Assembly: GCA_015486915.1 (NCBI GenBank)
Contig: WFQS01000590.1
Coordinates: 1 to 5,740 of the forward strand
Reading direction: 5' to 3'
From: Desulfobacteraceae bacterium
Lineage (GTDB): Bacteria > Desulfobacterota > Desulfobacteria > Desulfobacterales > Desulfobacteraceae
DNA length: 5,740 bases
The position numbers were made by a program, and so were the translations under genes. Below are positions 1 to 4,837 of the stretch, one piece after another (within the stretch, counting starts at the first letter, position 1; each line of letters begins with the position of its first letter). Below the pieces are notes generated by a model. It had not been told where the DNA came from and searched no databases. It saw only the letters and a program-made list of their open reading frames with translations.

Positions 1-1736
1 ACCCATACACAAGTGCATAAAGACGGAGTAAAACCTGTAAACCATGCATCGTGAAAATGGTCACTGGTTCCTGTTTTACCTGCTGAGGGTCTCGTGAATC
101 CCATTGCTCTTACTATTTTTCCCGATCCACGGTTAATAACCGATTCCATCATATCCACAACCTGAAAAGTTGTATCAGCATCCATCACTCTTTTTGATTG
201 AATTATATGTTCATCAATAACCCTTCCAAATGGATCTTCAACACGCCATATATAAAAAGGTTTATGTTTTACCCCAAGGGTTGCAAAACTTGAAAATGCA
301 GATGCCATTTCAAGGGGAGTAACTCCCGATGTTCCAAGGCAGATTGAATAAACATTTTGAAGCGGACTGGTTATCCCGCAGTTTTCTGCTGTTTTTATGA
401 CAGCTTCAGGTCCTGTCATCTCCACAAGCTGGGCTGCAATGGTATTAATGGAAAGGGCCAGTGCTTTTTTAAGAATCACATTACCCATATATGTGCGTTC
501 AAAATTTTTCGGGGCCCAGTCCGGGCTTCCATTAATATGGATGGTAACGGGTTTATCCGTCATCACGCTTGCCCCGTTTAAATTAAATTTTTTTAATGCA
601 GTATAGTAAAGAAAAGGTTTAAACCCGGAGCCTGGCTGCCTGCGGCTGTTTATTGCTCTGTTAAATTCGCTGGTATAATAATTTTTTCCTCCGACCATTG
701 CCTTTATGGCACCTGAACCTGTATCAATTGCAACAAGGGCTCCCTGGGGAAGTTCATCGTTTTTCTCCGTAAGACCCATCATTTTATCCACGTTTTCAAG
801 GCCATGTTTAATCGATTTTTCTGCAATGGTTTGAAGTCCTGTATCAAGGGTGGAAAAAACTTTAATGCCCCCATGAAAAACAATATCTTCACCGTATTTT
901 TCAACAAGCCTGCTTATAAGTGCATCAATGAAATAGCTGCCCGTCCTGGAATCTTTGTGCTTTGAGCAAAGAACAGGTTTTGTTTTTAAGACATCCTCTG
1001 CCTGCTTTTCAGAGATATATCCCACTTTAACCATTCTTTTTAAAACCACAGCCCTTCTCTTTAAAGCCCTGTCATAGTATTTAAACGGATTGTAAGATGT
1101 TGGAGACTTCGGAAGACCGGCAAGAAGTGCAGCTTCCCCAAGGGTGAGATCAGCGGCTGATTTTCCAAAAAACACCCTGGATGCTTTTTCGATACCCTGG
1201 GCGCCTGCTCCGAAATTGATCTGGTTTATATAGGCACTTAAAATTTCTTTTTTATTAGAGGTAGCTTCAATCTGGAAAGCAATAAGAAGCTCCCTGAATT
1301 TACGTAGATATGATTTTTTAAAACTGAAAAAAAGATTTTTGGCAAGCTGCTGAGTGATCGTGGAAGCCCCCTGAATTTTTCCGGGTTTAAACAAGGTGAT
1401 AAAAAGGGCTTTTATGGTTCTAAGTTTATTAATGCCGTGGTGTTCATAAAATCTGTGGTCTTCAGTTGCAAGGACTGCTTTGATAAAATACGGTGAGACC
1501 TGGGACAACTCCACGGGCTGTCTTGATCCAAGAGTCATTATTTTTTCCCCGGTCACCGAAAAAATTTCAGTCTGGGGAGTTTCAATAATACGGCTTAACG
1601 GAGATGGAACCCTTGGCAGATCTTTTGCTGCAGAAAAAATTAAAAACATGAAAATAATAAAAAAGCAGACAGCAACAAGGAGCAGGGAATAAAAAACAAA
1701 CCTTGCAGAACGGAAAAATATTGTGAATAAATTCAA
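1..1736 (-). CDS. class A penicillin-binding protein (bifunctional transglycosylase/transpeptidase), 3' end outside window
   Basis: Polymerises lipid II into glycan strands and cross-links the stem peptides on the periplasmic face of the inner membrane. The 578 complete codons show a short cytoplasmic tail and one membrane anchor (about residues 13-36). A GT51 transglycosylase domain follows, with EDHRFYEHHG (catalytic Glu92), GASTITQQLAKN (123-134), RKFRE (145-149) and KKEILSAYIN (162-171). The penicillin-binding transpeptidase domain has SGFK (Ser370 nucleophile, Lys373), SIN (429-431) and KTGT (554-557). The sequence leaves the window 21 residues after KTGT, so only the C-terminal tail is missing. 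About 135 residues separate the glycosyltransferase domain from Ser370, less than in E. coli PBP1A, which suggests a compact form without the large inserted domain. I chose the TTG at 1736 because AGGAG lies 7 nt upstream and no ATG precedes the anchor. The start overlaps the stop of the upstream gene (TTGA), implying translational coupling. The family is certain; the exact PBP1A/1B/1C orthology is not. Confidence 0.96.
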   Translation of the reverse strand, partial: MNLFTIFFRSARFVFYSLLLVAVCFFIIFMFLIFSAAKDLPRVPSPLSRIIETPQTEIFSVTGEKIMTLGSRQPVELSQVSPYFIKAVLATEDHRFYEHHGINKLRTIKALFITLFKPGKIQGASTITQQLAKNLFFSFKKSYLRKFRELLIAFQIEATSNKKEILSAYINQINFGAGAQGIEKASRVFFGKSAADLTLGEAALLAGLPKSPTSYNPFKYYDRALKRRAVVLKRMVKVGYISEKQAEDVLKTKPVLCSKHKDSRTGSYFIDALISRLVEKYGEDIVFHGGIKVFSTLDTGLQTIAEKSIKHGLENVDKMMGLTEKNDELPQGALVAIDTGSGAIKAMVGGKNYYTSEFNRAINSRRQPGSGFKPFLYYTALKKFNLNGASVMTDKPVTIHINGSPDWAPKNFERTYMGNVILKKALALSINTIAAQLVEMTGPEAVIKTAENCGITSPLQNVYSICLGTSGVTPLEMASAFSSFATLGVKHKPFYIWRVEDPFGRVIDEHIIQSKRVMDADTTFQVVDMMESVINRGSGKIVRAMGFTRPSAGKTGTSDHFHDAWFTGFTPSLCTCVW

Positions 1737-2617
1737 TTTTTTTCTCCTGCAAGAAGCATATTAAGACGCCATACAGCCCATTCCCTTCCCTTTATAAAAA
1801 CAACTTCAGATCCTTTTTCATTACTGCCTGTATTAAATTCAAAACCCATTTGAATATACCCTGATTCTGCTTCATTTGAAATTCCTGCCTTAACAATTTT
1901 TCCCTTTTCCATTAAAAGTTTTCTCGGATTGATGATCAAACTGGAAATCATTTCCCGTGGGAGAGACAAAAGAGCCTTAAAAAAAATATCAGCTGGATAT
2001 ATATGACCCTCAAATTTTTTTATATCATTTAAACTTCCCTTAAAAGGAGCTTCTTCCTTTTCAGCCTGATCAATCATGGGTTGATTGAAATTTATCTGGC
2101 GTATAACCCGGTTGTCCTGATCAAGAAAATAAATTTCCATTCCATCTGACTTTCCTTCACAGAAGATTCTTTTTATATTTTTGCTGCTTAAAACCCATGC
2201 AAGCTCAATGGGACGGATGATTTTTTTTGCAACGGAATCAGGCATGGCAAGGTAAAATTGCTTAAACCGGGTTTCATCAAGATTTGCCCACTGCCCGGGC
2301 AGAAGTCTTTTTGCAAGATCTGAAAATGAAGAAGCCTGGTTTGCAGATCTTTCTGTATTCTGCTGGTTCCGGATAATATCATTTAAATGGACGTGGGCCC
2401 TGGATGCCTGTTTTCCGGTTTTCCAGATAATTCCCGTTTCAGGACGAGTACTGTTTGATGTTGCAATATAATTGCCTATTACACGCTCGCACCAGTCAAA
2501 CCTGAACTCTGAAAGCAAAAATACCGCGGCAATCAGCAGAACTGTAATATTGAGAATTGAAAAACTTCGTTTAATCCATTCTGATATTTTAAAAGGTTCA
2601 TGCCATTGGTTTTTCAT
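1733..2617 (-). CDS. hypothetical single-pass inner-membrane protein preceding the PBP gene
   Basis: I do not recognise this 294-residue protein. It has a short basic, aromatic N-terminus, one hydrophobic segment (about 18-36, ISILNITVLL-like, ending LLSEF), and then about 255 soluble residues. With no cleavage motif after the segment, it looks like a signal anchor with the body in the periplasm. The body is mixed alpha/beta with no repeats and no catalytic motif I can name. Its stop overlaps the TTG start of the penicillin-binding protein, so the two are co-transcribed and probably translationally coupled, which hints at a role linked to murein synthesis. That link rests on context alone. 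The ATG at 2617 lacks a clear Shine-Dalgarno. It is preferred because it gives a short N-region before the anchor and because no in-frame start upstream is better. Confidence 0.82.
   Translation of the reverse strand: MKNQWHEPFKISEWIKRSFSILNITVLLIAAVFLLSEFRFDWCERVIGNYIATSNSTRPETGIIWKTGKQASRAHVHLNDIIRNQQNTERSANQASSFSDLAKRLLPGQWANLDETRFKQFYLAMPDSVAKKIIRPIELAWVLSSKNIKRIFCEGKSDGMEIYFLDQDNRVIRQINFNQPMIDQAEKEEAPFKGSLNDIKKFEGHIYPADIFFKALLSLPREMISSLIINPRKLLMEKGKIVKAGISNEAESGYIQMGFEFNTGSNEKGSEVVFIKGREWAVWRLNMLLAGEKN
1744..1748 (-). promoter_or_regulatory. ribosome binding site for the TTG-started PBP gene
   Basis: AGGAG on the minus strand lies 7 nt before the TTG at 1736 and inside the last codons of the upstream gene (Ala-Gly-Glu-Lys-Asn-stop). 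This strong site is what decides the non-ATG start, and its position points to coupled translation of the two genes. Confidence 0.8.
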
Positions 2618-2664
2618 GGGTATTTTTATGCATTAAAAACCTTTTGTTTGCAAGAAAATTTAAG

Positions 2665-2678
2665 AAAACAGCTGTTTT
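2665..2678. promoter_or_regulatory. 14 bp perfect palindrome, possible operator
   Basis: AAAACAGCTGTTTT is a perfect inverted repeat without a loop, 48 bp upstream of the minus-strand start at 2617 and about 25 bp upstream of the plus-strand -35 candidate. A loop-free palindrome suits a dimeric DNA-binding protein better than an RNA hairpin. In AT-rich DNA, a chance occurrence remains possible. Confidence 0.3.
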
Positions 2679-2702
2679 TTAACATCAAAGGTTAATTTTT
2701 AT

Positions 2703-2731
2703 TTGACATTACAAACGGGATGTTCTTTTAT
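2703..2731 (+). promoter_or_regulatory. putative sigma-70-type promoter for the diguanylate cyclase gene
   Basis: A perfect -35 hexamer TTGACA (2703-2708) is followed after 17 bp by TTTTAT (2726-2731), a 4/6 match to the -10 consensus. TATATA at 2729-2734 is an alternative -10 at a longer 20 bp spacing. Either choice would start the transcript near the first hairpin of leader element A (2741), so that the whole element would be transcribed. Confidence 0.5.
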
Positions 2732-2740
2732 ATAGAGTTC

Positions 2741-2834
2741 CTTGTAAAAAAAGTGTAAGTTTAATGTTTTGTCAGAATCTTTGATTCGTTGAGGCAAACC
2801 TGGGCCAGTCCAGATCGGCCTCATGGCCGTTATA
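2741..2834 (+). promoter_or_regulatory. structured leader element, copy A (upstream of diguanylate cyclase gene)
   Basis: First of three related copies. The 5' hairpin is CTTGTA (2741-2746) with TGTAAG (2754-2759), including two G-U pairs. ATGTTTTGTCAGAATCTTTG follows, then TGAGGCA (2790-2796) and GTCCAGAT (2808-2815). The 3' hairpin is CGGCC-TCAT-GGCCG (2816-2829), followed by TTAT. There is no T-run after it, so it is not an intrinsic terminator. It ends about 50 nt before the start codon at 2884. TGAGGC can also pair perfectly with GCCTCA (2818-2823), which would give an alternative fold. I know no RNA family that this matches. It could be a cis-regulatory RNA, an operator, or a dispersed repeat. 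Confidence 0.6.
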
Positions 2835-2873
2835 TATGAAAATTATCATAGGCATGGATTACAAATAATTTAA
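2823..2873 (+). other. possible leader peptide ORF starting across the loop of element A
   Basis: ATG at 2823-2825, which straddles the loop and 3' arm of the 3' hairpin, opens a 16-codon frame (MAVIYENYHRHGLQII). Its TAA (2871-2873) overlaps the AAGGA ribosome site of the diguanylate cyclase gene. It has no Shine-Dalgarno of its own. The equivalent ATG in copy B also opens a short frame ending at the next gene, and in copy C it is in frame with the protease. Translation is unproven. Confidence 0.25.
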
Positions 2874-2876
2874 GGA
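2872..2876 (+). promoter_or_regulatory. ribosome binding site of the diguanylate cyclase gene
   Basis: AAGGA lies 7 nt before the ATG at 2884 and supports that start. It overlaps the TAA that ends the possible leader peptide. Confidence 0.7.
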
Positions 2877-2883
2877 ATAAAAA

Positions 2884-3921
2884 ATGCTTTACTCTGAAAA
2901 TAAAGAACAGGCTGGTGAATATTTACGTTTTGCTCTTAATTATATCACGAAATACGGGCTTGCTGCGACTCCTTTGAACTATACGGTGTGGTATGAATAT
3001 GCCTCGGGTAAAAATAATAATTTAAAAAAAGCCATTGATTATGTAATTGACAATAATAAAACTCTTGATGATGGTATTTTAAGACAGTTTTACCAGGCAT
3101 ACATCATTGACGGACACAGAACTGTAACGGCAAAAGCCCTTTCGGAAATTAAGAAAATTATAACGGATATCTCTTCCTGCGTTGTTGATGCAAAGGGTGA
3201 ATTTACTGATCATGACAACAAACTGCAGTCAATTTCAACTGAACTGAGCAGGGCAGATGATTTTTATTCGTTAAATATTATTCTTGATAAAATGACAAGT
3301 GAAATAAAAGGTATAATTCAATCAGGTCAGGATTTAAATGGCCGTATGGCTGAATCTTCTGGAGAACTCAAGGCTCTTCGGGAAGAGCTTGAGAAAGCAC
3401 AGCAGGCTGCTGAAACAGATGTTCTAACAGGTCTTGCAAACAGGAGAAAATTTGAAAAGGCCCTTGACTGTGAAATAAAAAAGTCTGTTGACAATAAAAC
3501 TTCTCTGTCTTTAATTATGGCTGATATCGATTTTTTCAAACGTATCAATGATACATTCGGACATCTTACAGGTGACAGTGTTTTAAAGGCCATTGCCGCT
3601 CTTTTTAAAAAACAGCTAAAGGGCAAAGATCTTGCGTCAAGATTTGGGGGAGAAGAGTTTATGCTTATGCTTCCTGAAACCAGCCTTGAAAATGCATATA
3701 AAGTTGCAGAACACCTTAGAGCAGCCCTTGCAGGAAAAGCATGGAAGCAGAAGGCTTCCGGAAAAAGTATGGGAAAAATAACGATTTCTCTTGGTGTTGT
3801 TCAGTATAAACAGGGTGAATCAAAAAAATCATTTATTGGAAGAGTAGACAAGGCGCTCTATTTTGCAAAACAGAATGGAAGAAACCGTGTTGCAAGTGAA
3901 AAAGATCTTGAATCCAGATAA
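2884..3921 (+). CDS. cytosolic diguanylate cyclase (GGDEF domain)
   Basis: Predicted to make cyclic di-GMP from two GTP. The 345 residues have no membrane segment. The N-terminal half (about 1-115) carries ATPLNYTVWYEYASGKN (28-44), a signature I associate with the N-terminal module of a group of cytosolic proteobacterial GGDEF proteins whose ligand is not known to me. Residues about 120-177 are polar and helical and probably form a coiled coil leading to the catalytic domain. That domain opens with DVLTGLANRR (179-188), has DIDFFKRINDTFGH (214-227) with the metal and substrate residues, and the active-site GGEEF (255-259). It closes with DKALYFAKQNGRNRV. These motifs are intact, so activity is likely. 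The inhibitory I-site, normally RxxD five residues before GGEEF, reads K246-G-K-D249, so product feedback may be weakened. The start is fixed by AAGGA 7 nt upstream. The gene is preceded by leader copy A and followed by a hairpin overlapping its stop. Confidence 0.96.
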   Translation: MLYSENKEQAGEYLRFALNYITKYGLAATPLNYTVWYEYASGKNNNLKKAIDYVIDNNKTLDDGILRQFYQAYIIDGHRTVTAKALSEIKKIITDISSCVVDAKGEFTDHDNKLQSISTELSRADDFYSLNIILDKMTSEIKGIIQSGQDLNGRMAESSGELKALREELEKAQQAAETDVLTGLANRRKFEKALDCEIKKSVDNKTSLSLIMADIDFFKRINDTFGHLTGDSVLKAIAALFKKQLKGKDLASRFGGEEFMLMLPETSLENAYKVAEHLRAALAGKAWKQKASGKSMGKITISLGVVQYKQGESKKSFIGRVDKALYFAKQNGRNRVASEKDLESR

Positions 3922-3942
3922 CGCCCATGAGGCCGTTTTTTT
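3920..3942 (+). terminator. hairpin plus T-run after the diguanylate cyclase gene, also an inverted copy of the leader hairpin
   Basis: AACGcCC-ATGA-GGcCGTT (3920-3937) folds with one C·C mismatch and merges into seven T (3936-3942). This is a plausible but imperfect intrinsic terminator that overlaps the TAA stop. Read on the minus strand, 3935-3918 gives CGGCCTCATGGGCGTTAT, identical at 17 of 18 positions to 2816-2833 in leader copy A. It may therefore be a displaced, inverted half-copy of the repeat rather than a dedicated terminator. Confidence 0.45.
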
Positions 3943-3947
3943 ATAAG
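3942..3947 (+). promoter_or_regulatory. possible -10 box upstream of leader B
   Basis: TATAAG matches the -10 consensus at five of six positions and sits where copy A has its TATATAG. No good -35 lies 16-18 bp upstream. If this is used, transcription would start around 3954 and omit the outer 5' strand of the first hairpin in element B. Weak call. Confidence 0.25.
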
Positions 3948-4052
3948 AAAGAGCGTACTTTTACGAAGTACAAATACTCTTTTATGTTTGTCAAAATCTT
4001 TGTTTTTTTGAGGCACTTAAACGCAGTTCAGATCCGCCCCATGGTGGTTATA
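3948..4052 (+). promoter_or_regulatory. structured leader element, copy B (upstream of queF)
   Basis: The most complete copy. The 5' hairpin has an inner stem GTACTT (3955-3960) with AAGTAC (3966-3971) around TTACG, and an outer stem AAAGAG (3948-3953) with CTCTTT (3977-3982). ATGTTTGTCAAAATCTTTG follows, then TGAGGCA (4009-4015) and AACGCAGTTCAGATC (4020-4034). The 3' hairpin is CCGCC-CCAT-GGTGG (4034-4047), then TTATA. It differs from copy A in both hairpin sequences yet keeps both stems. It ends about 20 nt before the queF start. It does not look like a preQ1 riboswitch, although it precedes a preQ1 biosynthesis gene. Copies also stand before unrelated genes. Confidence 0.6.
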
Positions 4053-4072
4053 AAAAAAAGAGAAACTCTATT

Positions 4073-4474
4073 ATGAAACCAATGCATGAATACGAGATAA
4101 ATTATAAAATAAAAGGTCCTGACTCCATAAAAAAAGAAGTGCTTGATCCCATTGATTATGTATATAAATCAAAGAGAAGCATTGATATCTCCATACGGCA
4201 GCCCGAGTACACGTCGGTATGTCCCATGACAGGTCTTCCCGATCTTGGCTGCATAACCATAAACTACAGGCCTGATGAAAAGATAGTGGAACTTAAATCC
4301 CTTAAATTTTATCTGCTTCAGTACAGAGACGTGGGAATTTTTTATGAATATGCTGTAAACAGAATTCTCGATGATCTTGTGGATGTGCTTCAGCCTGAAA
4401 AAATGGAGGTTATCGGCGAATTTACAGCAAGGGGCGGAATAAGTTCAACTACGTCTGCATTTTACGAAAAATAA
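4073..4474 (+). CDS. queF: NADPH-dependent 7-cyano-7-deazaguanine reductase QueF (short, type I)
   Basis: Reduces the nitrile of preQ0 to the aminomethyl group of preQ1 with two NADPH, a cytosolic step of queuosine tRNA modification. The protein has 133 residues, the usual size of the single-domain form. EYTSVCPMTGLPD (45-57) contains Cys50, which forms the thioimide with substrate, and Asp57, the proton donor. These correspond to Cys55 and Asp62 of the Bacillus subtilis enzyme. The QueF motif ELKSLKFY is at 73-80. FYEYAVNRILDDLV (90-103) supplies Glu92 at the spacing of B. subtilis Glu97. The residue before it is Tyr91, where B. subtilis has His. RGGI (120-123) near the C-terminus is also typical. 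ATG 4073 gives the family-length N-terminus, and ATG 4082 is a possible alternative. No clear ribosome site is present. Upstream lies leader copy B. The 3' end overlaps the convergent VanZ-family gene by 30 bp. No other queuosine gene is in view. Confidence 0.97.
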   Translation: MKPMHEYEINYKIKGPDSIKKEVLDPIDYVYKSKRSIDISIRQPEYTSVCPMTGLPDLGCITINYRPDEKIVELKSLKFYLLQYRDVGIFYEYAVNRILDDLVDVLQPEKMEVIGEFTARGGISSTTSAFYEK

Positions 4475-4822
4475 CACTCCAATGACGCTTCCTGCAGCAT
4501 CGGCAGCAACATCAAAAATATCACCACACCTTGCAGCCACAAAGGACTGATGGATCTCATCTGAAACTCCGTACATGGCGGAAAATAATATTGCAATTAT
4601 GATGAAAAAATTTCTGTTGGATTGCGGATCTTTCATACCCCAGTTTCCGTTGAACAATGCCCTTGCCGTAAGTGCGCCAAGCAGGGCGTAACCTAAGGTG
4701 TGCATTATTTTATCGGAAAAGACAAATTGAGGTACCCCTTTGGGAGATGGGTAGCATGATTGAATAAAAATAAAGGTACAGTATACAATTACCGGAAGTA
4801 TAAGAATAAAGTTTTTTTTCAT
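4445..4822 (-). CDS. VanZ-family integral membrane protein
   Basis: A 125-residue protein with four hydrophobic helices (about 4-21, 40-57, 71-86 and 103-120). It carries the VanZ-family signatures DKIMHTLGY (37-45) and YGVSDEIHQSF (84-94), followed by GDIFDVAADAAGSVIG (100-115). The name comes from teicoplanin-resistance VanZ, but short stand-alone members are widespread in bacteria that have no glycopeptide resistance and their role is mostly unknown. A resistance function should not be inferred. It begins 15 bp after the stop of the serine protease gene and is most likely its operon partner. There is no good Shine-Dalgarno before the ATG. Its last ten codons, stop included, overlap the end of queF on the opposite strand, leaving no room for a terminator between the two. 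Confidence 0.9.
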   Translation of the reverse strand: MKKNFILILPVIVYCTFIFIQSCYPSPKGVPQFVFSDKIMHTLGYALLGALTARALFNGNWGMKDPQSNRNFFIIIAILFSAMYGVSDEIHQSFVAARCGDIFDVAADAAGSVIGVLFFVKCRRS

Positions 4823-4837
4823 TATTAAAATAGTGTG

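Larger units (their letters stand above)
2618..2740. other. divergent intergenic region between the membrane-protein gene and the diguanylate cyclase leader
   Basis: AT-rich spacer with no reading frame I would call. It holds a 14 bp perfect palindrome and a plus-strand promoter candidate, described separately. The minus-strand operon must also start here, but I found no convincing -35/-10 pair for it. Confidence 0.6.
3927..4076 (+). other. 49-residue ORF spanning leader B and overlapping the queF start by ATGA
   Basis: An open frame runs from ATG 3927, 6 nt after the diguanylate cyclase stop, through the whole element to TGA 4074-4076, which overlaps the queF ATG (4073-4075). An internal ATG at 4041, across the loop of the 3' hairpin, gives the shorter peptide MVVIKKRETLL with the same stop. 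There is no Shine-Dalgarno before either ATG. queF also lacks a strong one, so coupling through this frame is conceivable. Copy A has an in-frame stop in the corresponding long frame, so the 49-residue version is probably not a conserved gene. Confidence 0.25.

Noticed and set aside
357..606. Plus-strand ORFs inside the PBP gene
   Set aside because: They are shadows of the minus-strand PBP frame, which has all catalytic motifs.
1480..1692. 70-codon plus-strand ORF opposite the PBP N-terminus
   Set aside because: It overlaps the membrane anchor and transglycosylase start of the PBP on the other strand and has no ribosome site or recognisable domain.
2741..2834. c-di-GMP (GEMM) riboswitch upstream of the GGDEF gene
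   Set aside because: No GNRA tetraloop/receptor pair or conserved GEMM junction is visible, and related copies stand before genes without an obvious c-di-GMP link.
2816..2834. Intrinsic terminator at the 3' hairpin of element A
   Set aside because: The stem is followed by TTATATATG rather than a T-run, and likewise in copies B and C no T-run follows.
3327..3626. 99-codon minus-strand ORF inside the diguanylate cyclase gene
   Set aside because: Shadow frame opposite the GGDEF domain; its Ser/Phe/Arg-rich composition is typical of an antisense reading.
3918..4052. MITE or other transposon-derived unit with terminal inverted repeats
   Set aside because: The ends match at only 14 of 18 positions, no target-site duplication is visible, and copies A and C lack an identifiable left inverted end. 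Kept only as an alternative.
3948..4072. preQ1 riboswitch upstream of queF
   Set aside because: The leader lacks the compact H-type pseudoknot pattern with an A-rich tail that covers the ribosome site, and the same element precedes a diguanylate cyclase and a protease that have no link to queuosine.
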